Source of the DNA: Leadbetterella byssophila_A
GTDB taxonomy: Bacteria > Bacteroidota > Bacteroidia > Cytophagales > Spirosomataceae
Direction: 5' to 3'
DNA: 64,000 nt
Assembly: GCA_040394735.1 (NCBI GenBank)
Contig: JBEBRR010000012.1
Location: 1-64,000, forward strand
This document shows positions 52,929 through 62,182 of the stretch, piece after piece. Within the stretch, counting starts at the first letter, position 1. Each line of letters starts with the position of its first letter. The position numbers were made by a program, and so were the translations under genes. The notes below the pieces were generated by a model, which worked only from the letters and a program-made list of their open reading frames with translations, ran no database searches and was not told the origin of the DNA.

Positions 52929-53686
52929 TGAATACGTTTACCTGCCTGCTGATGTTCTTCCTTACCGGTGCCTGTCTTCTGCTACGCCGGGAAAGAAAAA
53001 GGCATGCTCTCCGTATCCGCACACTGGAAGAGGTAACGGCAGTGCAGGTCAGGGAAGCACGGATGCAGTCGGCAAGGGAAACACGGGAGAGGCTGGGGCA
53101 GGATCTGCATGATGAATTGTCGGCTGCCCTGGCGGCGGTCGTTCACCAGATCTGGTTTATTTCCCGTGAAACCCCCGATCTGCAGATGAAAAAACATCTG
53201 GATTCTCTCCGGGTCCGAACCGGTCATATTTACCGGTCAGTAAGAGAAAAAAGTCACCTGCTCTATTCCGGAGGAGCAGACAGCAGCCTGGACCACAGCA
53301 TAAAAGCAATCGCCGATCTTATCCTGCCCGGGGACATTTACCGCAAAGAAATAGAGATTGACCCGCAGGCGGCGGGCGCACTGGATGCCGGGCAGCGTAC
53401 GGAAATTCTGGGGATGCTGCAGGAAGCGGCTGCCAATATCCGGAAGCACGCCCAAAATGCCACAGAGGTATTTATATTCCTTTATAAGGATGAAACCGGG
53501 AATATTATTTTCCAGGTAGGCGATAACGGAAGGGAATTTAAACCGGTATCTGCCGGGATCGGGCTCACCTCCATGCGGAAGAGAGCAGACCACTTAAAGG
53601 GGAAGTTCAGAATGGAAAGCGGAGAATGGACAGCCATCACCGTTACATTACCCGGAAGATCTGATTGTGAATATGTTATCCGCTAA
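52928..53686 (+). CDS. Sensor histidine kinase, NarX/DegS type, short
   Basis: 252 residues. One N-terminal hydrophobic helix (FTCLLMFFLTGACLLL), no sensor domain, then HisKA_3 with the phospho-His in ERLGQDLHDELSAALAAVVH. The HATPase has an N-box GMLQEAAANIRKHAQNATE and a G1 motif FQVGDNGREF; the closing SMRKRADHLKGKF is standard. It probably phosphorylates the overlapping LuxR regulator. Lack of an input domain suggests a membrane or partner-protein signal. Confidence 0.9.
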   Translation: MNTFTCLLMFFLTGACLLLRRERKRHALRIRTLEEVTAVQVREARMQSARETRERLGQDLHDELSAALAAVVHQIWFISRETPDLQMKKHLDSLRVRTGHIYRSVREKSHLLYSGGADSSLDHSIKAIADLILPGDIYRKEIEIDPQAAGALDAGQRTEILGMLQEAAANIRKHAQNATEVFIFLYKDETGNIIFQVGDNGREFKPVSAGIGLTSMRKRADHLKGKFRMESGEWTAITVTLPGRSDCEYVIR

Positions 53687-53760
53687 GACGCTCTCCCTCA
53701 CATCAAAGAGATAAATTGATTTTTGTTTATTTTGGTACGCTCATTAAACAACTGCCAGCT

Positions 53761-55737
53761 ATGTTAACCCTATTCCCAAACCCGGCCCGGTGGCCTGTGT
53801 TTCTTTTAAGCCTTTTCATGCTGCTGAGCGGGTCACTCAGGGCCCGGGCATTGCAAACAGACTCCCTGAAGTTTAACCGGTTTTTAGAGCGGTTTCATCA
53901 ATATAAAACGACCCATACCGATAGCGCCGCATATTATCTGCATATCCTGGACATGTTATCCGGAGAAGACTCTGTATCTGCTTACCGGTACAGGTACTAT
54001 GTGGTTCTGGGAGAATGGAACAATGTCAAAAGAGATATCCCGCTTGCTATTAAATCCTATAATAAAGCGCTAGAGCTGGCTAACCGACTGAGAAATGAAG
54101 AATTTATAGTGGTATCCAAGTTTAACCTGGGGGCATGTTATGGTGAAAAGGGAGATTATGACAAAGCTGTTTCCCTCTTTAAAGAGGTGGAGTCGGGACT
54201 GGATAAGGTAAAGAACAATCCCACTCTTTTTTCTAATCAGTTCAGGGCTAACATGGTGATGTTCTATCTTCAGACCAACATGCTCTCTGCAGCCTTTAAA
54301 TACAGTAATCAGATGAAAGGGAACCTTAAAACGTATGAAGATTCCGTCATGTATTACATGTCCAGGCTGAATCTTCTCAATACGGCCGGGAAATACAAAG
54401 AAACCACCCGCACAGGAAAAGAAGCTCTGAAAAAGATACGGGAGAGGGATGTGCATTTTCTCTACCAGATACATACATTCTTAGGGATCGCTTACAAAGC
54501 CCTGTCCCGTCATGAAAAAGCCTTCGGACACCTTTTTGAAGCCCGGGCCCTGAGTGCAAAGCTGGGGATCGAGAGCGGGATCGTAGAGAAAACAACAGGG
54601 CTGCTATACCTGAAAACGGGCGATCATAAGAATGCGGTCAGGCAGTTTAACCGCGTTATTGCTATTTCGAGGAGACAGCACGCCCCTCACCTGGAAGCCG
54701 CTGCCTTACTGGGTTTGAAGGAGGCCTGTAAAACAGCAGGAAATTACCGGGAAGCCCTGAGGTACCTGGAGGAGTACATGGTCCTTAATGATTCTTTACG
54801 GGGAGCAGAAAAAGTCCGGGCTATCCGGGATACGGAAGACCGCTATAAGCTGCAGGATAAGGAGAAGGCCATTCTGCAGCAGAGAGAATTGAATATACTC
54901 CAGGAAGCGCTTTTAAAGGAAGAGTTCCGGCAACAGCTCATCCTTATTGTTTTTCTGATCTGTGCGGTACTGCTGGGGATCAGGCAGTGGCTGGCCTATA
55001 AAAAGACCTCTGAAATAAATAAGCAGCTTATCGCACAGAAAAACCAGATCGAATGCTACGCCATGGATTTGAAAAATGCCAATTTAATGCGTGACAAGCT
55101 GTTTGCCATGATCAGTCATGATCTTCGGAGTCCTATATCCAGCCTGATCCATTCTCTGGAAGATTTTCAGTCGGTAAAGCCCCTGAATCATCTGATCCAT
55201 TCCCTGAATAATGTACAGCTCATTCTCAACAACCTTCTTAAATGGGCCCAGATCCAGCTTTCCAATAAAGTGCTCGCTCCCGGAAACATTCACCTGGAGG
55301 TGCTTTTAAATTCTCTTGTTAACCAGTTTACGCCTGTGGCTCACGAAAAATCCATTAATATCATTACGGACTACAGGCATACCGGTACCGCATGGGCCGA
55401 TGAAGAAAGTTTACAGATCATTTTACGAAATATTTTCAGCAACGCAGTGAAGTTTACAGGAGAGAATGGCTATATCCGGATCATTTCAGAAGATGAAAAC
55501 GAGCACATTTCTATTACCATACGGGATTCAGGAACAGGAATAAGCAGCGCACAGCTGGAAAAGCTCTTTGTTTATCCCGAATCACAGTCCGGGACGCACG
55601 GAGAAACCGGGACGGGCCTGGGAATGATGCTTACAAAAGAGCTGGTGGAAAAAATGAAGGGGGAAATCAGGGTAAAAAGCAAGAAAGGGGTAGGTACAAG
55701 TGTACAGGTGACTTTTCCTGCAGGAAGAGACAGGTAA
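53761..55737 (+). CDS. TPR-sensor histidine kinase
   Basis: 658 residues. Signal/anchor (WPVFLLSLFMLLSGSLRA), then about 330 residues of TPR-like helices (AIKSYNKALELANRL, AVSLFKEVESGLDK, HLFEARALSAKLGIES, AVRQFNRVIAISRRQ), then a membrane helix (LILIVFLICAVLLGIRQWLA). HisKA follows (FAMISHDLRSPISSLIHSLE), then HATPase with IILRNIFSNAVKFTGENG, ITIRDSGTGISS and GTGLGMMLTKELVEKMKG. No receiver domain is fused and no regulator follows, so its partner is likely one of the two regulators upstream. The ATG at 53761 is chosen; the upstream frame starts with TTG. Confidence 0.92.
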   Translation: MLTLFPNPARWPVFLLSLFMLLSGSLRARALQTDSLKFNRFLERFHQYKTTHTDSAAYYLHILDMLSGEDSVSAYRYRYYVVLGEWNNVKRDIPLAIKSYNKALELANRLRNEEFIVVSKFNLGACYGEKGDYDKAVSLFKEVESGLDKVKNNPTLFSNQFRANMVMFYLQTNMLSAAFKYSNQMKGNLKTYEDSVMYYMSRLNLLNTAGKYKETTRTGKEALKKIRERDVHFLYQIHTFLGIAYKALSRHEKAFGHLFEARALSAKLGIESGIVEKTTGLLYLKTGDHKNAVRQFNRVIAISRRQHAPHLEAAALLGLKEACKTAGNYREALRYLEEYMVLNDSLRGAEKVRAIRDTEDRYKLQDKEKAILQQRELNILQEALLKEEFRQQLILIVFLICAVLLGIRQWLAYKKTSEINKQLIAQKNQIECYAMDLKNANLMRDKLFAMISHDLRSPISSLIHSLEDFQSVKPLNHLIHSLNNVQLILNNLLKWAQIQLSNKVLAPGNIHLEVLLNSLVNQFTPVAHEKSINIITDYRHTGTAWADEESLQIILRNIFSNAVKFTGENGYIRIISEDENEHISITIRDSGTGISSAQLEKLFVYPESQSGTHGETGTGLGMMLTKELVEKMKGEIRVKSKKGVGTSVQVTFPAGRDR

Positions 55738-55812
55738 GTGAAAAGATAAAAGTGAAAAGCTATGGAACATTTTTCATGATCCTTTATGTACCTAAACTTT
55801 TCACTTTCAGTT
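55735..55812. repeat. Interspersed palindromic repeat between convergent genes
   Basis: AAGTGAAAAG occurs at the kinase stop and again as AAAGTGAAAAG with TATGGAACATTT. The opposite arm CTTTTCACTTT includes the stop of the OstA-like gene. It shares the loop word TATGGAACATTT with the repeat at 7693-7790. Confidence 0.8.
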
Positions 55813-57564
55813 TTTATCCATCCTCTCTTCCCGGCTTATAAAGCCCTCCGAGGCCTCCTCCAGCAGCTTCCCGTGCTTCAGTGCCAGGATACTTTCGCGC
55901 GTGGGTTTCTCGGAAATTCGATAATTAAAATCCTCAAAACGGGACTCTGCCTGCGTAATCTCACCCGGCGGGACCAGTCGCGAATCCACATCTCCGTAAA
56001 AATAGATATCTTCCAGCTCGTCATTTACAAATATGAATTTCATGGAAGAGCATTGTGAAAGATCCAGCCCCACAATTTTACTATTTTCATCCAAGATGAA
56101 GTACTTGGACTCTGCGTTTCCGTTGATATGGATCTGCTCCAGCCGGGAGCTGTCTGTAAAATAGGCATTCATGTTCCGCCCCTTGATCTGGTTAAAATTA
56201 AGCAGGCTGTCCTGCTCAATAATAAAGCAGTTCCGCACCATTTCCATCCGGTTTATGCGGTTATTCTTCAGGAAAACATCGATCGAGTCTGCCTTGATCT
56301 GGTTCCGCTTATGCCACAGCACGGGCTCTTTGTAATACCCTACGATAGAATCAACGGCATTATAGATCAGTGAATCGGAAACGCTCTGCATGTCGGTCCG
56401 GTAAACCTTTACATTGCCGGTGGCAATAATATACTGCACATCTTCCCGGGCAGGTCCTTTTTTCGGGGTGTTCTGCAAGGTATCTGATACCGGGGTGAGC
56501 TTACCGGAGACAGGAGGACCATCAGTTGCCGCTACCGGGTCTCCCGCCACATTCATCCTGCCGGGCATTAAGGTATCCGGTCGGGGAATCGCCTTCGGCT
56601 TCTCAATGATCCGCAGAGAGTCTCCCGCTATCAGGGCCACCTGGCTCTGAGCAATATACTGGGTGATGGTAGCGCCGTTAACTTTGGTAATCCCCTGGCT
56701 CCCTACCCGTATGGCTTCATCCCCTACCGTGATCAGGCTGTCGGTCTTTGAGATAAAAACCACATTTCCCCGGGCCCAGCCAAAATCTTTTTCACTGTCA
56801 TAGTTCAGGGTATCGCCTGTCAGCTCATACTTTTCATTATCTACCGTTGACCTGCCGCTGAAGTAAGACTCCTTGGTCTGGATATTGTACCAGCCCCTTT
56901 CGGCGGTCATGGTGCCGTCCTGTCCCCGGATGGTGGTAAACGCCTTAAAGATCGCTTTTTTGGTATGGGTATCGTAATCCATAGAATCCGTACAGAGCAC
57001 AAATCTGGGGTGCATCACCTCCACATCCCCGATATAGTTGAAATACTTGGTATTGGTATTGTAATAACCGGTATTGCTGGTAAGCCGGCTGGAATCCTGC
57101 ATGATCTCTCCCGGCACAGGATAGTACGCCATGCCGCTGGCCATATTATAGATCACCTTTTTGGTTTTAAGGGTCACTTTTTTATCCCGGAGCACCACAC
57201 TTCTGCCCCAGATAGTGGCTACACGGGTATTGCCTTCATAGTACAGGGTATCGCCCACAATGGTGAGGGTATCGCCCTGGTTGATCTTGATATTTCCGAA
57301 GGCCTCCATGACGTTCGTGCTGGTATTCTGGATAGCCTTATCGGTACCCATAAGTACTCCCTGGTGCCGGAAAATCACATTTCCAGTAAAAGTCTGCACC
57401 TGCATATTGGTCAGATTTACCCCTTCCTGAACGTCGGCATTGAGCACTTCCACGATGCTTTGGGGGCCTGCAGGCGGAGACGGATTAAGCGGCTTCTGGG
57501 CAAAGACCCAGACGGGCATTATCGCCGCAAATATCCCGCAGAAATATGGGAACACACTTTTCAT
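55807..57564 (-). CDS. OstA-like LPS-assembly protein
   Basis: 585 residues with a signal peptide (FAAIMPVWVFAQ). Repeated LptA/OstA beta-jellyroll segments: VQTFTGNVIFRHQGVLMGTD, VMEAFGNIKINQGDTLTIVG, YIATGNVKVYRTDMQSVSDS and GRSVVLRDKKVTLKTKKV. A periplasmic bridge carrying lipopolysaccharide between LptC and LptD is the family role; lptC lies 5 kb away. The C-terminal codons border a repeat. Confidence 0.88.
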   Translation of the reverse strand: MKSVFPYFCGIFAAIMPVWVFAQKPLNPSPPAGPQSIVEVLNADVQEGVNLTNMQVQTFTGNVIFRHQGVLMGTDKAIQNTSTNVMEAFGNIKINQGDTLTIVGDTLYYEGNTRVATIWGRSVVLRDKKVTLKTKKVIYNMASGMAYYPVPGEIMQDSSRLTSNTGYYNTNTKYFNYIGDVEVMHPRFVLCTDSMDYDTHTKKAIFKAFTTIRGQDGTMTAERGWYNIQTKESYFSGRSTVDNEKYELTGDTLNYDSEKDFGWARGNVVFISKTDSLITVGDEAIRVGSQGITKVNGATITQYIAQSQVALIAGDSLRIIEKPKAIPRPDTLMPGRMNVAGDPVAATDGPPVSGKLTPVSDTLQNTPKKGPAREDVQYIIATGNVKVYRTDMQSVSDSLIYNAVDSIVGYYKEPVLWHKRNQIKADSIDVFLKNNRINRMEMVRNCFIIEQDSLLNFNQIKGRNMNAYFTDSSRLEQIHINGNAESKYFILDENSKIVGLDLSQCSSMKFIFVNDELEDIYFYGDVDSRLVPPGEITQAESRFEDFNYRISEKPTRESILALKHGKLLEEASEGFISREERMDKN

Positions 57565-57725
57565 CAGGCAAAAATAACGCAGAATATGTTTAAACTTTGT
57601 TCTTGGATCTTATTTCGCATATTTTTGAACGAAATTGCAGTCAAAATATGCGGAACGGGGTCGAAGGTAAAGCTTAAACCTATTTTTATATTTGTGTTCC
57701 CAGTGCATGACGGAAATTATTCTTT

Positions 57726-59045
57726 ATGTTAGCTGAAGTCTTCCGAAATACTGTTTCTATCTCCGATCTTTGCCGGAAAACCGACCGCATCCTTGTGGCT
57801 GTCAGCGGGGGCAAGGACTCCATGGCCCTGCTGCATCTCTTTCATACGGAAGGCTATGCCGTGGAAGCAGCACACGTAAACTTCAGATTGCGGGGGGACG
57901 ACTCCGAGGAAGATGAAAAGCTGGCCGCCGGATTCTGCCGGAGGCGGGGAATTCCCTTCCATACCCGCTCTTTTGACACCAAAGCCTATGCAGCAGAACG
58001 GGGGTGGTCCACGCAGATGGCAGCCCGGGAGCTCCGGTATGCGTGGTTTGAAGAACTGGCGGCCGGCCGGCAGCTGGACCGGATCGCCACGGCCCATCAT
58101 CTGCACGACAACCTGGAAACCCTTCTGCTGAATTTTACAAAAGGGACCGGCCCGAAAGGGCTGACGGGCATCCCGGTAAAAACAGGAAAGATTATCCGCC
58201 CCCTGCTTCATGCTAGCCCGGACCAAATTCTTTCCTACCTGAAAACGAACGGAATTACCTGGCGGGAGGATCTTTCCAACCGCGAAGATCACTATCACCG
58301 GAACCGCATCCGTAACCGGGTGATTCCTCTTTTAAAAGGGATTAATCCCGGCCTTGAACATACCTTTGAAGTTAACCTGGAACGGTTCCTGGATCTGGAA
58401 GCCGTTTTTGAAGAAAGCCTGAAAAAATTTGAGGCCAGCTTTGTCGTCACGCCGGGTGAAACCCGTATTCCCCTCAAAGTGCTGCACCCTGCACCGGGCA
58501 TTGCCCTCATTCTTGAAGAATTCCTGAAAAAATACGGCTTTAACCGCCAGGATGCATTGCTGATGCTGAATGTATCGGAGACAGGGAAAAAAGTACTCTC
58601 TTCCTCGCATACGATGATCAGGGAAAGAGATTACTGGCGGCTTATAACCAGGCGGGAGCCTGTCTTGACAGAAACGGAGATAGCGGAAGAAGGTGTTTTC
58701 TCCGCGGGCAAAATGTTTCTCTCCGTGCAAGTGGCAGATATTGAAAAAATCATTCCTGACTATTCGGATTCCGCTACCGCCTGGCTGGACGCCGGGAAGA
58801 TCTCCTGGCCCCTGCGGATCCGGCCCTGGAAAAACGGTGACCGCTTTATCCCATTCGGGATGCGGGGCAGCAAGCTGGTTTCCGATTACCTGAAAGACCG
58901 GAAGGTCAGCGCTTCAGAAAAGAAAGACGAACGGGTGGTGGAAGACGCTTCGGGGATTTTGTGGCTGGTAGGGCACCGTATAGCCGAACCTTTTAAAATT
59001 ACAGGGTCCACCCGGAAAGTCTTATGCCTGAAATGGAAAGAATAA
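57726..59045 (+). CDS. tilS: tRNA(Ile)-lysidine synthase
   Basis: 439 residues. The P-loop ILVAVSGGKDSMALLHLF (SGGKDS 27-32), AAHVNFRLRGDDSEEDE and IATAHHLHDNLETLLLNFTKG form the catalytic domain. SNREDHYHRNRIRNRVIPLL is the central signature, and a C-terminal TilS domain (RPWKNGDRFIPFGMRGSKLV) is present. It attaches lysine to C34 of the CAU isoleucine tRNA. Divergent from the OstA-like gene. Confidence 0.96.
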   Translation: MLAEVFRNTVSISDLCRKTDRILVAVSGGKDSMALLHLFHTEGYAVEAAHVNFRLRGDDSEEDEKLAAGFCRRRGIPFHTRSFDTKAYAAERGWSTQMAARELRYAWFEELAAGRQLDRIATAHHLHDNLETLLLNFTKGTGPKGLTGIPVKTGKIIRPLLHASPDQILSYLKTNGITWREDLSNREDHYHRNRIRNRVIPLLKGINPGLEHTFEVNLERFLDLEAVFEESLKKFEASFVVTPGETRIPLKVLHPAPGIALILEEFLKKYGFNRQDALLMLNVSETGKKVLSSSHTMIRERDYWRLITRREPVLTETEIAEEGVFSAGKMFLSVQVADIEKIIPDYSDSATAWLDAGKISWPLRIRPWKNGDRFIPFGMRGSKLVSDYLKDRKVSASEKKDERVVEDASGILWLVGHRIAEPFKITGSTRKVLCLKWKE

Positions 59046-59097
59046 TTACCTCAACATATAAAATTTAGGCATTCCCTAATTTGCAGCGCCATGCCTG

Positions 59098-59127
59098 TTG
59101 CGCTTTGGAGGCTAAACCTTATTTTTG
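59098..59127 (+). promoter_or_regulatory. Promoter of recN (-33 TTG, 19 bp, -7 TATTTTTG)
   Basis: TTG at 59098-59100 and TATTTTTG at 59120-59127 with a 19-base spacer fit the Bacteroidota consensus exactly. The ATG follows 16 bases later. Confidence 0.65.
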
Positions 59128-59143
59128 TAATTTACTTTTACGG

Positions 59144-60796
59144 ATGCTGAAAAACCTGACCATCAAAAATTACGCCCTGATCAAAGAGCTGGAGATCCGC
59201 CCGGATCCGGGCCTGAACATCATTACCGGTGAAACCGGTGCGGGAAAGTCCATCATGCTGGGAGCTTTGGGTCTGCTGATGGGAAACCGGGCTGACGTGA
59301 AGGCCCTCTTCAGTGAGGATGAAAAATGTGTGGTGGAAGGTACTTTTGACCTTTCAGGCCGGGTACTGGAAAAGTTTTTCGAAGAAAATGATATCGACTA
59401 CGATACCACCACACTTATCCGCAGGGAGGTAGCGCCTACGGGGAAATCCCGGGCGTTTGTCAACGATCAGCCGGTTACTCTTGACATCCTGAAAGAGCTG
59501 GGAGATCAGCTGATGGACATTCACTCCCAGCATGACACCCTGCTGCTGGCTTCCAACACCTACCAGCTTAGCCTGCTGGACCTCTATGCGCAGAATCAGC
59601 CGGTTTACCGCGTGTTTTCCGACCTCTATACGGCCTTCAGGAAAGTAGAGAAACAATACAATGAGCTGGTCAGCCGTGCCGGGCAGCTCCGCAAAGAATT
59701 TGATTATAACTCGTTCCTTCTGGCAGAGCTTACTGCGCTCGCTCCGGAAAATATAGACCAGGCCGAACTCGAAAATGAGCAGCAGGTGCTCGAAAATGCA
59801 GAGGAGATCAAACGCAGGCTGGCCCAGGCCTATGAAAGCATGAATTACCCGGAAATGCCGGCCCTGCAGCTCCTGAAAGACGGGATTCAGGCCCTGGGTT
59901 CTATCTCAGAGTTTTCTCCCCGGTACCAGACGCTGCGCGACCGTCTCAACAGCTCGCTGATTGAGCTGCAGGATATTTCCCAGGAGCTGGAAGTAGAAAA
60001 TACGCGCGTGGAAACCGATGACGCCCGTCTGGAAATTATACAGGATACGTTGGGTAATCTCTACAAACTGCAGAAAAAGCACCAGGTAGAGACCACTGCC
60101 GCATTGACAGACCTGAAAAATGAGCTCAGCAGGAAAGTAGACACCGTTCTGAACCTCTCGGAAGAGCTGGAAAAGCTGGACAGTGAACGTCAGGCAGCAG
60201 AAGACAATGCTCATGAGGCCGCCGCCCGGTTATCTGCCACCCGGAAAACCCACGGCCTGCATTTACAGGAGGAGATCACTTCCCTCCTTACAGAACTCGG
60301 TATTCCCAACGCTCTTTTTGAAATTGATCTCCGGGAAAAGCCCTTGTCTGCGGACGGATCCGATGTCGTGTCCTTCCGGTTTTCTGCCAATAAGGGTGGC
60401 GCCCCGAAACCATTGAAAGAAGTGGCTTCAGGGGGCGAATTCTCGCGCGTGATGCTGGCTTTAAAATATATCCTGGCTCAGAAAACGCAACTGCCTACCA
60501 TCATTTTTGATGAAATTGACACCGGCATTTCAGGTGAAGTAGCCGTTAAAGTAGGGAATCTGCTTCGCGACATGGCCCGCTCATTACAGGTGCTGGCCAT
60601 TACTCATCTTCCGCAGATTGCCGGCAAAGGCAGCAGCCATTTCTATGTATACAAAGACGACGCCGAAGAAAAAACGGTGAGCCGGATGAAAAAACTCACT
60701 GAAGAGGAGCGGGTTAATGAAATAGCCGTCATGATCGGCGGACAAAATCCGTCGCTCAGTGCAATGAATAGTGCACGGGAGTTGTTAAGCTTATAG
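59144..60796 (+). CDS. recN: DNA repair protein RecN
   Basis: 550 residues. An SMC-like ATPase: Walker A in IITGETGAGKSIMLGAL (residues 29-36), Q-loop DIHSQHDTLLLAS, coiled coils about 160-370, ABC signature KEVASGGEFSRVMLALKY, Walker B TIIFDEIDTGISGEVA and VLAITHLPQIAGKG. It acts in double-strand break repair. The frame is open upstream, but ATG at 59144 gives the standard MLKNLTIKNYAL. Confidence 0.96.
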   Translation: MLKNLTIKNYALIKELEIRPDPGLNIITGETGAGKSIMLGALGLLMGNRADVKALFSEDEKCVVEGTFDLSGRVLEKFFEENDIDYDTTTLIRREVAPTGKSRAFVNDQPVTLDILKELGDQLMDIHSQHDTLLLASNTYQLSLLDLYAQNQPVYRVFSDLYTAFRKVEKQYNELVSRAGQLRKEFDYNSFLLAELTALAPENIDQAELENEQQVLENAEEIKRRLAQAYESMNYPEMPALQLLKDGIQALGSISEFSPRYQTLRDRLNSSLIELQDISQELEVENTRVETDDARLEIIQDTLGNLYKLQKKHQVETTAALTDLKNELSRKVDTVLNLSEELEKLDSERQAAEDNAHEAAARLSATRKTHGLHLQEEITSLLTELGIPNALFEIDLREKPLSADGSDVVSFRFSANKGGAPKPLKEVASGGEFSRVMLALKYILAQKTQLPTIIFDEIDTGISGEVAVKVGNLLRDMARSLQVLAITHLPQIAGKGSSHFYVYKDDAEEKTVSRMKKLTEEERVNEIAVMIGGQNPSLSAMNSARELLSL

Positions 60797-60813
60797 AACC
60801 AAATGTAACGCAT

Positions 60814-61221
60814 ATGAAACTTTTAAAATCTGTCCTCCCTGTCCTCCTGATTTTCACCTTCTCCTGCACCGGCCGGTCTTCTGCAGAGCTGGAACAGTTG
60901 TATGATGAACTGGTAAAAGGGCATGATGAAGTCATGCCGAAATCCATGGCCATTCCCTCTATCCGGGAAAGCATGATCAAGGCAGTGGAAAACGCTTCAG
61001 AAGAAAAGAAAAACCAGGCGCTCGACATTTCCACCCGGTTGCTGAAAGCCGAAGAAAAAATGAACGAATGGATGGTGGAATTCGGAGAAGCCATTAATTC
61101 GGAGGCAGAAGATAAAAAGCTGGAGACCTACAAAAGGCTGCATGAAGAAATTGTACGCCTGAAAGAAGAGACAGACTCCTCCATCAGCGACGCCAAAAAT
61201 CTAACCGCAGAATTCCAATGA
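60814..61221 (+). CDS. Small helical lipoprotein of unknown function
   Basis: 135 residues. Lipobox FTFSC (Cys18). The mature part is almost all amphipathic helix rich in Glu and Lys (LEQLYDELVKGHDEVMPKSM, KAEEKMNEWMVEFGEAINSE), probably a short coiled coil in the periplasm. I do not recognise a named family. It starts 17 bp after recN, and its stop overlaps the SCO1 start by four bases, tying it to the copper/cytochrome pair. Confidence 0.8.
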   Translation: MKLLKSVLPVLLIFTFSCTGRSSAELEQLYDELVKGHDEVMPKSMAIPSIRESMIKAVENASEEKKNQALDISTRLLKAEEKMNEWMVEFGEAINSEAEDKKLETYKRLHEEIVRLKEETDSSISDAKNLTAEFQ

Positions 61222-61832
61222 AAAAAGCGGCTCTTTTTATCTTTGGCGCGTTCCTTCTCGCCTGCGGTACGCAGCATAAAGAGCTTCCCTACCTGGGACC
61301 TCACGATGTCAGCGAAGACGGAGATACCGTATATCACCGCATTCCGGATTTCAGCTTTATCAACCAGGACGGTGACACCCTGACACAGCAGGATGTGGAA
61401 GGAAAGGTGTATGTGGCAGATTTTTTCTTCTCCACCTGTCCCACTATCTGCCCCCTCATGAAAACCCAGATGCTTCGGCTGTACGAAAGGTACCAAGGCA
61501 ATGACTCACTGATGATCCTGTCGCACTCCATCAATCCCCGGTACGATACACCGGAAGTTCTGAAACAATACAAGGAGAAGCTGGGGGTTCAGTCTGACCA
61601 GTGGCAGTTCCTGACCGGTACCCTGACCGACGTATACAGGCTGGCGCAGAACAGCTACCTCACCTCCGCACTGGAAGACTCGTCAGCAGTGGATGAAGGC
61701 GGCTTTATACATAGCGGGGCATTCGTACTTATTGACAAAGACAGACACATCAGAGCTATTTATGACGGTACCAAAGAAAAGGAAGTGGATAAGCTTATGG
61801 CTGATATTGACCGGCTTCTGCATATCCGTTAA
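61218..61832 (+). CDS. SCO1/SenC family copper chaperone, lipoprotein
   Basis: 204 residues. Lipobox FLLAC (Cys16). The thioredoxin-like fold has the copper-binding FFFSTCPTICPLMKTQM (Cys74, Cys78) and distal His in GGFIHSGAFVLID. SCO proteins load copper into the CuA site of cytochrome oxidase or reduce it. It is linked to a cytochrome c gene that begins inside its 3' end. Confidence 0.94.
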   Translation: MKKAALFIFGAFLLACGTQHKELPYLGPHDVSEDGDTVYHRIPDFSFINQDGDTLTQQDVEGKVYVADFFFSTCPTICPLMKTQMLRLYERYQGNDSLMILSHSINPRYDTPEVLKQYKEKLGVQSDQWQFLTGTLTDVYRLAQNSYLTSALEDSSAVDEGGFIHSGAFVLIDKDRHIRAIYDGTKEKEVDKLMADIDRLLHIR

Positions 61833-62163
61833 ATCCTGCAGGTCCGATCAGCAGATCCGGAAAGAACAATACATTATTGCCGGAATGAATCTTTACAATG
61901 CACATTGTGCCAACTGTCATGGTAAAAACGGGGAAGGGCTGAGAAATCTGTACCCTTCCCTGACCACTTCTGAAAGACTCGGCAATACGGAATTCATTAC
62001 CTGCCTGATCCGGAACGGCAGCACCGGCAAAGACATCAATATGCCTGCTAATAAAGAGCTTTACGCCATTGATATGGCCCAGATCATTACCTACCTGAAT
62101 GACCGGTGGGGAGAAGGAGGAATGACAGAGACGGAGGAGGTGGCGCGGGTGGAATGTTACTAA
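61762..62163 (+). CDS. Monohaem cytochrome c, lipoprotein
   Basis: 133 residues from ATG at 61762, which gives a signal with hydrophobic WISLWLILTGFC; lipobox SVKSC fits a lipid anchor. The haem motif CANCH is at residues 49-53 in NLYNAHCANCHGKNGEGL. The distal Met is probably in DINMPANKEL. The start lies 71 bp inside the SCO1 gene in another frame. An even earlier in-frame codon at 61693 is less likely because the signal peptide would be internal. It would carry electrons near the cytochrome oxidase served by SCO1. Confidence 0.85.
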   Translation: MTVPKKRKWISLWLILTGFCISVKSCRSDQQIRKEQYIIAGMNLYNAHCANCHGKNGEGLRNLYPSLTTSERLGNTEFITCLIRNGSTGKDINMPANKELYAIDMAQIITYLNDRWGEGGMTETEEVARVECY

Positions 62164-62182
62164 ATGTGAGCGGCAGAGCCGT

